From contig NW_020825329.1 in assembly GCF_003286085.1 (NCBI RefSeq), forward strand, positions 310,001-374,000: a DNA stretch of 64,000 bases, given 5' to 3'. Shown piece after piece: positions 1-14,600 of the stretch. The DNA is from Drosophila persimilis (lineage: Eukaryota > Arthropoda > Insecta > Diptera > Drosophilidae). Both the position numbers and the translations under genes were made by a program. Under the pieces are notes generated by a model that did not search any database, was not told the DNA's origin, and saw only the letters and a list, made by a program, of their open reading frames with translations. The first letter of the stretch is position 1. Every line of letters starts with the position of its first letter.

Positions 1-1018
1 ATCGTTTTCGACCCCATAAAGTATATATATTCTTGATCAGCATCAATAGTCGAGTCCATTGAGCCCTGTCTGTCCGTCCGTCTGTCCGTCCGTCCGTCTG
101 TCCGTCCCTATTAGCGCCTAGTGCTCAAAGACTATAAGAGATAGAGCAACAATGTTTTGGATCCAGACTTCTGAGATATGTCACTGTTACAAGAACATTT
201 CAAAACATTGCCCCGCCCACTTCCTCGTAAACAAAGGGCGAAAATCTGTGGCATCCACAATTTCAAAGATACAAGAAAACTGAAAGCGCAGAATCTATAG
301 GTTCTAGAGTGTAAAATCTGAACCAAATCGTTTAAATATTATAGCCACAATCAAGAAAACAATTTCATTCTTTCTCGCTCTGTCTCTCTCTAGCACACAT
401 GTTTCATGATCGATTTTGCCAATGGCAAAATGTGAGCTCAAGGATCTCAGAACCTATAAGAGCTAGAGCAACCATATTTTTGATCCACACTCCTGAGATA
501 TCGGACCTTGACGAGTTAGTTTCAAAATTTCGAAACACCCCCTTCCGCCCTCGCAAAGGACGAAAATCTGCGATATCCACAAATCTCAGAGTTTATTAAG
601 GCTAGAGTAACCAAATTTGGTATCCACACTCCTGATAGATCTCACTATAAAACGTATATCTCAAAGGTTCGCCCCACCCCCTTCCGCCCACACAAAGGAC
701 AAAAATCTGTTGCATCCACAATATTGCAGATTCGAGAAAACTAAAAACGCACAATCATAGAGAATGACCATTTCTATCCGGTTGCGGAATCTGGATCAGA
801 TCGAATAATTTGTATAGCCAAAAGGAACAAATCAATTTGCAGTGGCTACGCAGCGCCCGACGTCACGCTCAGACTGATTTTCTGTCTCTCTCGCACGCAC
901 TCTTTGTCGTGTCGTTTAATATTCGCGGCGTCTGCCGGAGGAGAGCCATACTGACTAAGTATCGGGTATAAATGTAGTGTTGTGGTGTCCGCAGCAACTC
1001 ACAACGTTCCCCCTCGTT
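1..1018 (+). repeat. DINE-1-like (Helitron-type) dispersed repeat, copy 1, left end cut by window
   Basis: This copy opens inside the family consensus at CGACCCCATAAAGTATATATATTC, passes a CTGTCCGT(C/T) microsatellite at about 60-110, and ends with the shared right end (TATCGGGTATAAATGTAG, then CAACTCACAACGTTCCCCC). The same sequence recurs at least seven more times in the window in both orientations. GTCY microsatellites are characteristic of DINE-1/INE-1 elements in Drosophila; the Helitron assignment is by that resemblance only. Confidence 0.75.
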
Positions 1019-2408
1019 TTTATGCATTAGCGAAATGCATGGAATGCGAGCAATGCAATTTAACACAGTGCACAGAGCAATGCACAGCTTCAGTACAGTG
1101 GTCCCTAGCCGAAAGGCGCTTTTCGTTGTGGAGCTGTGGAAACAATGTTAATGTGTGCCCATGTCGGAGGGGGATAAATCGAAAAGGGTGGATATTCGAA
1201 AGGTTTTTTTTACTATTATTAAGTTTTTATTTTTCCAGCCAGCAAATTAAATTAAGTTTTGGGAACTTTCACTGCTATCGAAATTTACATAAGAATGGAA
1301 GGGTTCAGAGGGAACCAAAGAAAATTAAAATTAAAGCTAAACTGTGCTAAAAAAATCTTGTTCCGGATCCATAACGGATTCTTCTACGCCGTCGCAGACA
1401 GCGAGTTAGTGGAGCATACGGGGGAGGGGGTGATGTGTGATCTGTGATCTGTATACCCTCTCTGGTCCGCAACTGCAAGGCGCAAAGAGGTCTGCGCGTA
1501 GTTTATGGATGGCGCAAGGGTTATGGCCGGGCAAGTGCACTTTTCCAACGATTTCCAAAGGCGAAAAAACTCGGCCCACACCAATATCGGCTCACGAAGA
1601 GAACTCCTGTCAAGGGGGGGAGTTTTGTGTGGGGGCAGAACTTTAGAGGGTGATGTGGGACGCAATTGGTGGCGAGGCGTGACAATTAGGCACTTTACGC
1701 CAGGGTAGTTGCCTTGCCAGTTTCCCCGGCGCACGGTTATTAATTTAGCCCGATTTTCGAGAAGCGCACTCCGCACGGGATCTCCGAAGTTTTTTTTCGA
1801 ATCTATTTGGTTTCTTCCCTTTTTGGTTTCTTGCACGTGGTCGATTTTAAATATATATTTGTTACCGAGGCGGAGACAATCACCGGCTGCACCGACTCGA
1901 ATTTTCAATAGTTAATTAGTAGTAATAGTTAATTAATAAATATTGTAACCTTAAGTATCGGACCTCAATCATATGTAAACGCTGAAATTCAGCGCGCATA
2001 AAAAGTGCATAAAGGCATTAACATAAACAGGAGCACGTAATTTTAGCTATTGGCGACAATTAAGAATGGCTGAAAGTTATATAGTTCTGAGTGGAAAATA
2101 ATATTTCGATTTTGGAGCTGATCTCCGACTATTGCCTGACAATTTCCTCGTCGGGTAAAGTAAACACTGAAATATAATCAGTCTATTTCATTCTGCTAGC
2201 CTGCAGCATACTACTCTCATCGGTTTCTCATCAACAATTGTTCCCCGATTTATCCATTTTCACCAAAATTATATATGTCTACACTAAATAGAAAAATAGT
2301 AGCCTTAAACTATAAACTCATCGTAGAAGCGATAATTTACAAAATAATTCGGTAAACGTACGCTTCACAACAAACTTCTTTTTGTGCTAATCTGATTGTG
2401 TATCTAAT
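1019..2408. other. Gene-less stretch upstream of DRC3, with a possible LTR relic at 1436-1916
   Basis: I see no protein of recognisable family here. A purine run (GGGGGAGGGGG) ending at about 1432 is followed by a TGATGTGTGATC start and a GC-rich then AT-rich tract running to about 1916, a layout that resembles a polypurine tract plus LTR; no second LTR or target duplication was found. The last 490 bases before the DRC3 ATG are AT-rich and should contain its promoter, but no motif stands out. Confidence 0.3.
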
Positions 2409-2619
2409 ATGGAAAATGATTATATTAAACAAGGAGACGATAGTAACAAGCCTCTCCTTGAGGAAGTTATTTATCCCGATATTGAACCTGGTATTATTAA
2501 TCGAATAATGATTGAGAACTCCTTTTTGCAAGATGCATATCGTGGTGAAGAGCGACGCCTACATAAAATGGAACCCGTTGTATTAGATCAAATTACATCA
2601 ATTCGCTTGGAGTTTAAAA
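2409..2619 (+). CDS. DRC3: DRC3 exon 1 (start codon, N-terminal segment)
   Basis: Codes for residues 1-70 and ends with one base of a split codon before a perfect GTAAGT donor at 2620. The ATG at 2409 is the first in frame and gives an acidic N-terminus followed by the conserved segment that precedes the LRRs in DRC3 proteins ([13 protein letters not shown], then [14 protein letters not shown]). The open frame continues past the donor to about 2711, but that part does not resemble the family. No convincing TATA box lies upstream, which is common for fly testis genes. Confidence 0.92.
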
Positions 2620-5600
2620 GTAAGTTTATAAAAAGACATACAAAAGACATACAAATCCAATTAGCTCTTCTGGAGTTCACTTGTTCCTATAAAGTGGAGT
2701 ATAAATATTAATTAATATGACATTTGAACTTAAAAGCAGGCAATATATATGCGAATCGCAGCATATAAATAAAAGTACTTTATTGGGGACAGTGAAAGGT
2801 TTTATTAAGACCACAAATACCCAGCGTACAGTGGGAGCAACCGTTATTATTGCTAGTGGGCAATAGCGGGAAGCGTAGGAAAAATACACTCGGAATCGGT
2901 ACCTGTAAACCCTATAATACAAGGGTAGAATAAGTTGTTGAACTTCAATTTTGCTATTTTTACGTACTTCCCTACCTACTCATGCATCGCTAAATTACGC
3001 TCTAAGAACTCTGCACAGAAGGCAACTTATCCATAACTTGAGTCTCGGTCCCTTTTGCGATCACACGCGCTCCCAGCTCCATATCTCGTCTCCCCGAGCT
3101 GCTCAGCTCTCAGAGCAGAGCTCATCAGCCCTTTTCTGCTGTTTCGCAGCAATGGTTTGACTGGCAATTTAAGCTTGTTTGTTCCGAAAACTTTAATGCG
3201 CCACTATGCTAATAAACTACGTTCATTTCACTAATACGAACGAAATGCGGTGAAGCGTAATCAATTGAGCAATCGTATTGAAACTCTGTTCGATACAAAT
3301 CATCCCTTGATGATTTCTTCCCGCTTGTCAAATATTATCTTGTACTTAAAATCTACGTTGAGATCGAATATTGCTGACTGCCCCCCGAGTCATTTTACCA
3401 TATTATATCCACCACTTCCTTTTATTATAATACTAATACTCAACAATTTTATTTTTTTTTTTTTTGGTTAGAAAACGTTTGACAGCCCTGCAAAGACCTA
3501 GTTCATACAAAAAATTTAAATCGCCATGTTCCGCGGTCTTTTTTCCATTTTAAATATAGCCATCCTGGGACTGAATTTTATGATTTGGCCAAATTTCAGC
3601 TCAAGCGTTGTAGAACTCATCAAGCTTTCATATGAGCTATCATTTATATGTATGTAACATACGCGGATTAGTTTATTGATATTATTAAATCGCGGTAGTC
3701 TGGTATGTAGGAGAATAATAAGTGTTAAGCTTACGGCTTAAGCACGGCTGATTTATACTGCCGATGCTTAAGTTATTTCTTCTTTTGCTGTTCCTCTTCT
3801 TTTCTGCGGTGTTCTGTACCTACTCGGGAAATCCACATGCTTCAGCTCTGTGTTGCACGTAATAATCGTAGTCCTGCGGGTACAGGACCCAATGGGCTAC
3901 CTCCCGCGGAACATCCTTTTTACTTAGAGTTTGCTTAAAAGCAGCTCAATCCGTTACAAGCTTAAAGTTTGTTCCAAGTATGTACTGACTGAATTTTTTG
4001 CACGCGAGGAAAATTGCCTTGGCTTCTTGTATATAGATATACTGTCGTGCTTCAGATTTCGGGGTGTTTTTACTCGGATGCAATTACCACTATAACAACA
4101 CCGTTGCATACCCGTCCTTCGGCGCATCAGTGTGTATCACGATTTTTAGATTCCTGCATTAGATCGGCTCTGTCACCAATCATTCCTTTAATGTAGCAAA
4201 AGCCTGCAGCTCCTCCAGACTAATTTTAAATTAAAAATCTTTTTGTGCAGATTCGTCAATGGTTTGGCGATTAGCATATACTGATAAATTTACGGAAAAA
4301 CCCAACTTATCCTAAAAACGACAGCACGGCCTTTATGTTTCTTGTCATCGGGAACTTGCTGATGTTGGTTGGTTTTGGTTTTCGGCAATTCTGCCTTGAT
4401 TTCACCTCCTCCAACTTGATAACCTACCTCCTTCACTTCATCTTTAGCCCGTATTCAGCTGCAGCATCAAAAACCATCTTCAGCTTTTCCAGGCATTTTT
4501 ATAGTGAAATTGACCATTAAACTATCTTTATTGATAAAAACGTGGGGGAACGATGTGAGTTGCTACTGCTGCCACTCTACATTTATACCCGATACTTAGT
4601 CAGTATGGCTCTCCTCCGGCAGACGCCGCTAATATTAAATGGCACGTCAAAGAGTGCGTGCGAGAGAGACAGAAAATCGGTCTGAGTGTATCGTCGGTTG
4701 ATTTAATCCTTTTGGCTATAAAAATTATCCGATCTGATCCAGATTTAGCAATCTGATAGATATGGTCAATTTTTATGATTGCTCGTTTTTTTCTCGTTTC
4801 CTTTGTGGGGCGAAATTTTGAAATACACGTTTTATAGTGAGATCTAACAGGAGTATGGATACCAAATTTGGTTACTCTAGCCTTAATAGTCTCTGAGATT
4901 TGTGGATGCCCCAGATTTTCGTCCTTTGCGGGGGCGAAAGGGGGTGTGCCGAAATTTTGAAACTAACTTGCCAAGGTCCGATATCACAGGATACCACAGG
5001 TACCTATGGATACCAAATCTGGTTGCTCTAGCTTTTATAGTCTCTGATATCTAGAGAAAGATGTTAGAGAGATGAGATGATGTTAGAGAAAGACAGAGCG
5101 AGAGAAAATGAAATTGTTTTAGTTTTTATTATTTTGTTAATATTTATTTATTTTTTTTTGTTTTTTTTTTATTTTTTTAAGAGTTTATCAAGTGTTTTTC
5201 TACTTTCTCCCTAAATTGCGTTGCTGTACTAATACTTTTAATGTTGAAAGGTAACTCGTTCCATTCCAGAATAGCATTTTTTTAAAATTATTTTCCTGAC
5301 TTGGCAAGTTTGTACCTTATGCTTACAAGATTCAACGTTCTATTTGATGAAGCAAAGGTAAATTTATCACATAATTTATATATCATATAATTATATAATT
5401 TATCATATAAGTAGCTCTGCTGTCTGGTATAGGTTATTCGATGTAGAAAAATAATTGTTCTGTACCCGATCGATGTCCTTAAATCCATATTTGTCTTGCT
5501 AAGATTGAGATATGATCGATTAGTCTTTTATTATATATGTATCGGGCAATGTTGTTATTTAACATTTGTTACCTTTTTTTAAGATTGAGCGTCACAATTT

Positions 5601-8600
5601 CCAAATATCTCAATCCCATAGAATAAGGTGGGTGTCAAATATGTCTTAGCTATCATTAGTTTGAGTATATCTGGTAAGAATTTTTGTGTTGGTGCGAGTT
5701 GTCTTAGTAGACTATATGTTTTACCAGTAGCTTTCACTACCTGGCTACTCTAAGAAAGCGTATTGTTAAATGTTAATCCAATGTTTTCCACATGATCTAC
5801 GTAATTAATTTCTTTTCACGACCACGATTCTGAATTTTCAGCGAATTTTGGTAGATTTGGAGTTAGCTCAGAAGCCATTATCCACTATGTGCGATTTTGT
5901 CCAGTTCTAGAATTACAAATTTCGCAAATCTACCCATCCCTACCTCGTGGTTCTAGAGCGGATTCGCGGATCTAAGAGACCAACTGACCCAGGAGTCGTT
6001 CCTTATATACGTTTTGCTGGGTATTCCAACAATTTTGCTTCTAGCACAAGGTGCTTTTGGTACTGGGTCGTCTAAATTCAATTTTTTTATCACTAAAAAT
6101 TACATTTTTAATCTCGATGTCCCAAAAAGGCCATGCACACATCTTTTTGGCGCTTAGCTAAGCGAGGTTTGCCAACTCTGTTTTGATATGTGAGGTTAAA
6201 TTGGTTCAAAATTTGGTTCACACGCCTGGGCGATTGGTAATCCGAGCTCCACCTTAATTTTTTTTATAGCCGATACTCATAATGAGTATTGGGGTATATT
6301 AGATTTGTGGTGAAAATCGATGTGTGTAACGTCCAGAAGGAATCGGATCCGACCCCATAAAGTATATATATTCTTCTGTCTGTCTGTCCGTCCCTATGAG
6401 CGCCTAGTGCTCAAAGACTATAAGAGCTACAGCAACGACATTTTATATCCGGACTTCTGTGATATGTCACTGCTTCCGCCCCCACAAAAGGCGAAAATCT
6501 ATGGCATCCACAAATTCAAAGATACAAGAAAACTGAAAACGCAGAAATTTTGACATAAAACGGTCAAGGTCCGATATCACAGGAGTGTGGATACTAAATT
6601 TGGTTGCTCTAGCTCTTATGGGTTCTGAGATCCTTGAACTCATATTTTGCAATTGGCAAAACCGACCATGAAACCTGTGTGTTAGAGAGAGACAGAGCGA
6701 GAAAGAATGAAATTGTTTTCTTGATTCTGGCTATAATAATTATACGATCTGGTTCAGATTTTGCACTCTAGAAGATATAGTCATCTTCTACGATTCTGCG
6801 TTTTTAGTTTGCTCGTATCTTTGAAATTGTGGAGGCCACAGATTTTCGCCTCTCGTGGGAGCAGAAGTAGGCGGGGGGAAGTTTTGAAATACACTTGTAA
6901 CAGTGACATATTAGAGAGGTCTGGATATAAAATGTCGTTGCTTTAGCTTTTATAGTCTCTGAGCACTAGGCGCTCATAGGGACGGACAGACAGAGAGACA
7001 TATAGGGCTCAATCGACTCGGCTATTGATGCAGATCAAGAATATATATACTTTATGGGGTCGGAAACGATTCCTTCTGGACGTTACACACATCCACTTTT
7101 ACCACAAATCTAATATACCCCAATACTCATTTTGAGTATCGGGTATAAAAAATACAATCAGCAGTTTAAATAACAAACAATAATAAAAGGATATACTTTA
7201 CTGCTGAACCACTGGCAAAAATATATATATAAATTTATATATTTATTATAGCTAATATTGAACTGCGTAAACTAACAATTGGAATCCTTCGAACTAAACC
7301 TATTTTATTTTACAGATATATTACGCATAGATCATTTGTGGATCATTCCAAATCTTACCAAGCTCAGTTTAAACTGTAATAAAATTGAAGTGATTGAAAA
7401 TATGGAAATGCTGCCTGCTCTAACGGAGTTAAACCTAAGTTTTAACTACATTGAAAAAATAGAAAACCTTGAAAAACTTGTTAATCTTGAAGTTTTATCG
7501 CTATTTAATAACCGGATCGAAAAAATTGAGAATATGGATGCGCTTGAAAAACTTGTTATTTTAAGCCTTGGATGTAATTTAATTAATACTGTTGCAGGCG
7601 TAAGTAACTTATTATAAGTGCGATTTTTATACCCGATACTCAAAATGGGTATAAGGGTCTATTAGGTTTGTGGTAAAAGTGGATGTGTATTGGGATGAGA
7701 TGTTGGATGGATGTTATACCCAGAAGGAAGCGTTTCCGACTCCATAATATACATATATTCTGTCAATCCGTCTGGTTTGACTCCAAGTCTCAGAGACTAT
7801 AAGAGATAGAGCAACGAAATTTTGTATCCAGACTTCTGTGATATTACACTGAATCAGGTTTCTTTTACAATTTTGCCACGCCTACCTTCGCCCCCACAAA
7901 GGACGAAAAACTGTGGCATCCACAATTTCAAAGATACGAGAAAAGCATAAAAACGCAGAATCATGTAGAATGACCATATCTACCAGATTGCCGAATGCAG
8001 GATCAGATCGGGATATTATTATAGCCACAATGAACAAATTAATTTGCAATGACTACGCAACGCCTTCCACGCGCTAACTCATTCCCTCTCTTCCACACAC
8101 TCTTCCTGGTGCAGTGCAGGGCGCACCACTCTGGCTACAAATGTAGAGTTGGGGCCTAGTTGCAACTCACATATTTCTGCTCGTTTTCAATATTATTAGC
8201 TACCGACAAACTGCAGTGTGATCTAATTGAAGACAGTAGCAATAAAAGACACATCCGCTATATTCTTTATTCCTTCTTATATTATCTAACTCAATAACCG
8301 TCAACTACACTTACAAATCGCCATGCTGTGAAACAGTTCGACCTTTAGGACACGGACAAAGCAGATAATCCATCTCTAATCATGTATATACCTGGTTTTC
8401 ACTTTCACAAAATTTTTCCGAGCCATGAAATCAAATAAATGTTTACATTCCGCAAGATTTCTCTGTTTTCAAAACAAAAGAATTATCCACGACGAAATGA
8501 AAAGTAAACCGCTTTTTATACAACAAACCGAATCTTGATAGAAAATTTAAAAAAAATAGATGACCTATTGATACATTTACAAATGTTGTTTTACACCATT

Positions 8601-11600
8601 ATCAGGGCAATTTAGCTTGTGCCTTCTTTATAAATAATATTTTCTTGACCCAACCTCAAATTTTGGGTCGGAAATAATTGGTCAGGGCAACGGCAGTTTT
8701 CGGATTCATACAAACACCTGACGCAGTCCGATTTTGTTATCGTTGGCAAGAAATACATTTTTGCGCATAACAGCACAAATTTGCTTTTAACAGCGCAGAC
8801 TGTGCTCATAAGAGCATACACACCTTCAATGTAGGTGTTTCAGTTAAGATGTCTTGATCTTTAATTACGCACTTTCTGTTGCGTGACCTTCCATCCATGG
8901 CGGCGATTATTAGTTATTGATCTTAATTATGAAGTCTAGTGTAAATTAGGCTAGGGCAAAGCGGGGCGAATTCGCCAAGAGCGAGAGAGCGAGCTTTTAT
9001 TGCGCCCGCTTTGCCACCGTAGGATAGCTAGAGTAAGAGATTTGAATTTTGAAGGAAATATAGTTGTTTGCTAACATTGAAATAGATCGAGCGTATCAAT
9101 TTTTCACCCCGCCGAATAAATAATTTAAATTACAGCCACCCAAAGTTTTCGGTTAATTCATTAGAAAAACTCTTCTAATTTTTCATGGCGCCCCCGGGTG
9201 GACTGTAAAGTTAATTATAGGCAACAACAATAAGTGACAGTGACACAAGAAATTGCAGTATATGCAAACATATTCGTTTGCCCGCGTCGTGGTGTGTGTG
9301 TCAATCGGCAATCAATTTGCATAATATCATCGCGTCGGTCGCGCCAAGAATAATTTTTGTGCAAATTTCTGCTACCGCCGAGGGATGCCCTGCGATAAAG
9401 CCAGGAAAGTAGCAGTTGGATTCAAAGATCCAAAAGAGGAATCAGAGGTATTTGTGCAGAAAATTGAAGGCTGAGCAAAAGACATTCAGATCTCTCCTTG
9501 AGGTGTCTTGTGCTGAAAACATTGCACATCGCCTTCAATTCTAGGCACAGACGTATGATATACATATAGTAGAGCTTGATTGCATGCATTTTATTAGTAA
9601 TTGCATAAATATAACTAAACACACATAAATACATACATATCGACCCATACAGACGTATGTGAACCGCTATTTGGACGCAACAGTTATATGTACATACATC
9701 TATCGTTTACTGCAATCACTGTCGCCCTCCCCCCTTTATTTTGTTCTACCTTTCTCGTCGTTAGAACCTCACAACGAACCTCGTTCGTTCACCCAAGCCA
9801 CGGCGTATAGAAAATATCCACACATACATACAAGCAGCAGCACCGGTGCATTATTTCGTTTTCGCTTCTCCACTGCTGCTTGCGTTGTATTTGTTGGGAG
9901 AATTTTCGTTGCAGCTCTTGAGCTTAACGGTGCGCCAAGTGACGCGCTACCCTGTATCTAACGGGTATATTGTTTTCGGCCGTCACTTGCAACTACTCTT
10001 TCACTTGATACCTCGTGCCTCGACATTCAATTAAAATTCGTTTTCGATTATCGTTCTCGTTCAAACATTACAAAAAAAAAAATAATAATAATAATAATAA
10101 ATAAATAAATAGAAATAATAGTGGTTTGTTGCGTAAAAACTTCATACACAAATATTATGGCAGAAAACAGTAAGTCCACTCTTGAAGACTTAAAGATTAA
10201 GCTCAAAAGTCGAGTAAAAAGCATTCGCCGCTTAGAGGATCGATTAGATCAAGGGTCGATTCCTTTGCAATTACCGGAATTACAATGTAGATTAGATTGT
10301 TTGAATGCTTCAATTGAAAAGGCTAACCATTTGCAGGAGCAAATCGAGGACATAACAGGTGATGATGCATATGCAGCCGAGTTGGAAGAGCTGACGATTG
10401 TCACCAAGGGAAAGATAATGTCGCTTATCGCCGCCTTTGATGCAGCAAGCGAGACGAAGCCAATGTCTTCTCATGCTCTCATGCCCCAACTCATGCTAGA
10501 CTTCCGAAATTGGCATTACCCAAATTTAGTGGTAAACACTCGGAATTCAAAAATTTCATTAGCCTTTTTGAGAGACTAGTCCATAGCGACAACAGCATAC
10601 CGGTGATCGAAAAATTTAATCGTTTGATTTCGTGCCTCTCTGATGAAGCATTAGGAACAATAAAGGCGTTCCAAGTCACCGAGGCAAATTATGAAAAGTC
10701 CATGGCTGGCCTAAAACGAGTATATGACAACGATTATTTGATTTTCACGAATAATATTTTCACATTTTTCAATCTGCCGAGAATATCGCATCAATCTGCA
10801 TCATCTCTAAGGGCTCGCGCACACTGTAGCTGAAAGCGGAGCTGATAGCTGATTTATAAGCTCTGAAAAAACAAACACACTGCACCGGTGCAAGTGCGCA
10901 CATTGCAGACTGAGCTGAGCCGAAAGCTGAAAAAGCTCGCTGAAATCAGCTCAGCTTAGTTTGATCGATCAAGCATGTTTGTTTTTTCAACAAGCTGATT
11001 GCTTATTTTGTTCGTGTGTATTGGTTCATAAGTGATCGAAAATGGGCTGCAAAACATTTTTAAGCGAAATTGCGGTTAACCCAGCGCTGGGGAATAAGCG
11101 GGACTATTAAAAATATTTGAATAATAGTTTTAGTTCTATAATTTCTGGAAGGCGATAAATTGGGCAATAAAGTTTTATTATTTACCATTACCAATGTAAT
11201 GTAAAAATGTAATAATAATTCGTAAAAAAAAGTAATACGAATACAAACTCAACGGAAATGTGGTTAAAATACACTAACTTAAAAAAAAAACGAAGAAAAC
11301 TTCCGCGTGGCTGTGTACGTGCTGTGAAGTAATAATCCATTAACAATATAATAATAATAATTATAATGATATCTATTGATGCCACTTAAGGAGATAGACA
11401 AAGGGAGGCAGTGGTTTTCAGCTTTCAGCAATCAGATCAGCCGACAATGTACGCACCTGCAAGCTGATTCTGCCTGAGAAAAGCTCTCAGATCAGCTGAG
11501 CTTTCAGCTTTGATTTCAGCTCCGCTTTCAGCTATAGTGTGCGCGAGCCCTAAGAACTCTAATCGATACTGTTTCGTCGATTTACGGATCTTACTGTCGA

Positions 11601-14600
11601 TCGGAGATGATACAAAAATTTCGAATGCAATACTCATTCATCTCGTTTTAAACAGAGTCGACCCAGTGACGAAACAAAAGTGGGATGAACAGCTTACTTA
11701 TGAGAAGTTGCCGCTTTGGTCCGACTTTGAGAAAGTCTTGAATCGTCGATACCAGCATCTGTCTGCTGAAGAATCGACCAAGCCAAGGCAAGACAGTCAT
11801 GCCAAGCAAGCAACATAATCGCAGTTCATTTGCTTGTTCTTCCAATTCCACCAACAGTAGAACTCAGCAAACTTGTAGCTACTGCAATTCAGGAGACCAT
11901 TTAGTGTCAAATTGACCTCCATTTTCGCGTCTCTCGGTGATGCAAAGGTTTGAGTTTGCTAAGTCGGCATCCCTATGCATTAATTGTCTGCGAAAAGGCC
12001 ACGCTGTTGTAAAATGCAAAGCCAATAAATGTCGAGTGTGCAGCCGCTCATACATTATTGCATCGATACACAGTGTCGGCTAATAGTCTCGCGTTGCCAC
12101 CACCCCAAGAGAGTTTTTCTCCTCCATCAAATCAGAATCAACCTTCCACGTCACATGTTTTGCATGCGACAGCGTTGGACAGGGTAATTCTGGCTACGTC
12201 GATCGTAAGCGTCCGAACTAAGAGCGGTGAACACATTCTGGCCAGACTGCTGCTCGACTCTGGATCACAAACAAATTTCATTACCGAGGACCCCGCTAAT
12301 CGCTTACAGATCCGTAGAGAGGAGTCCTGTATTAACTTGCTTGGAATTGGTGAATCTAATTCTCAAGTAAAGGATAAAATACACACAGTGGTGAAGTCGC
12401 GAATAAATGGTAGTGAGTTCTCCTTTGATTTTTGGATCCTGAAATCAATTTCAGGTTATCACCCTGACCAGTCAGTGAATGTGACTGACTGGAGAATCCC
12501 AGAGAACCTACCACTGGCAGACCCTTATTTCTACAAGCCACAAAGAATAGATATGTTAATTGGAGCAGAATCGTTCTTTGAATTATTAGCTGTTGGTCAA
12601 ATTAAACAAGGTCCTGACTTTCCAACTCTTCAGAAAACCCTTCTTGGTTGGGCTGTGTCGGGAAAATATGTTTCCAGGAGTTCTGCTCCTCAAATTACAA
12701 ACAGTTTGAGTTGCAGTGAAGAGTTGCTAGTATCCATCGATAGGACCTTGAAAAAGTTTTGGTCACTGGAAGAAATGCCATTTACCAAGAAAATTGCCAC
12801 ACCTGAGCACAAGCTATGTGAAGAACACTATCGTAAGACGACTCAGGTACTATCATCAGGTCGGTTCGAAGTAAGGCTCCCGTTTAAATCAGATCCAAAT
12901 TGTTTAGGCAACACCTTTGAGGTTGCGAAACGGCGCACGATTGCATCGTGACCCTGAGTTGAAGAAAATGTACTTGGAATTCATGGAAGAGTACCTCTCC
13001 TTAGGTCATATGTCTCCTACTGACAATACGATTCATTCTACTCCACACTACGTAATCCCTCATCAGTGTGTTCTGAGGCCCCAAAGTACGTCTACCAAGC
13101 TCCGAGTCGTGTTCGATGCTTCGTCCAAAACGTCCTCACAGGTGGCCTTAAATGACATTCTGATGGGACCTACCATTCAAGAGGAATTATACTCGACACT
13201 GCTCCGTTTCCGTCTGCACAGGTTTGCCCTGACTGCTGATGTTAAAAAGATGTATCGCCAAGTGATGGTGAACTAAGCGGATCGGCAGTTTCAGCTCATA
13301 GTGTGGAGAAGAGACCCTTCTGAATCCTTGAGATTATACAAGCTCAACACTGTAACCTATGGGACTGGACCAGCCCCATTCTTAGCTATCCGGTGTTTGA
13401 AAAGGTTGAGTGAGTCTGCGAAGCTCTCATTCCCTAGAGCTGCTAACGTTATTGGGTCCGACTTTTACGTCGATGACTTGTTGACTGGTGCTGCATGCGT
13501 AGAGGAGCTAAGGGCAATTAAGTCCGAAGTGTCTCAGGTTCTTCAGACCGCAGGGTTTGAGTTGACTAAGTGGTTTTCAAACTCACCCGAGATCACCGCA
13601 TCTGAGAGCACAGCCAAACCCATAACAATCTCGGATTCAGAGTCGACAAAGGCGTTAGGAATCTCATTGTTACCTACTGACGATGCCTTTAAGTTCAAAA
13701 TTGACAATTCAGTTATGGGTCTCCGAGCGACAAAACGGAACATACTATCGGTGACATCAAAGTTGTTTGACCCCCTTGGTTTATTAAGTCCTATCGTTAT
13801 AAAAGGCAAGATCCTATTGCAGGAGCTTTGGCTTAACAAACTAGATTGGGATGAGTCGATCCCGCTGCATTTGGAAACAGCGTGGAATAAGTTGAAAAAT
13901 ACACTATCTCAATTGGAAGACATATCCATATCTCGGTTTGTGTATTCCGATCCGATGTCACCGGTTCAAATACATGCCTTTGCTGACGCCTCCATGAGAG
14001 CGTATGGAGCGTGCGTCTATATACGTAGCAGAACTGCAGAAGGTTTAAAAGTATCATTGTTGACTTCGAAATCCAAAGTAGCGCCGCTCAAGACCAAAAC
14101 GCTCCCAAGGCTTGAGTTATGTGCCGCTCACCTTCTCGCAGATCTCTGTCACAGAATCAAGCCCCTATTAAACGTGCCAAGAACGCTCATTTCGAACACT
14201 CCGATGATCTTCAGCTGGAAAAGAGGAAGACTGCGGTCGGGCTGACCGCGGCTGTGCGAAGTTCGGAGCTGTTAGATGTCATCGAGGGATTCTCGTCACA
14301 CCTCAAACTGCTTAGAGTGTTCGTGTATGTGTTCCGCTTTATAAGAAAATGTAAAGACCCAAGCCTAAAATTCGGAAAAACTACCTCACCGACCGAATAC
14401 AATGAAGCCTTTTATAAAATTGTTGAAATCGTCCAGCATCACGAGTATCAAGGAGAAATCGAAAAGGTTAGGAAAGGATCTACAATTGGTCCTAGTCTTC
14501 AGCGGTTGAACCCATTCATCCATGAAGACACAGGGACTTGGTGTAACTTTTCGTTGTTGCGAGTGGGGGGCGACTAGCCAAAGCTCCTATATCATACGAT

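Noticed and set aside
60-110. CTGTCCGTC-type repeats as a CRISPR array.
   Set aside because: It is the simple-sequence microsatellite inside the DINE-1-like repeat; there are no spacers.
1384-1908. 174-residue minus-strand ORF as a gene.
   Set aside because: No recognisable motif, biased composition, and it overlaps four equally long frames on the other strand; more likely part of an LTR-like segment.
9659-10034. ORFs of 100 and 62 residues before the BEL gag.
   Set aside because: They lie in the element leader, overlap in two frames and look like chance.
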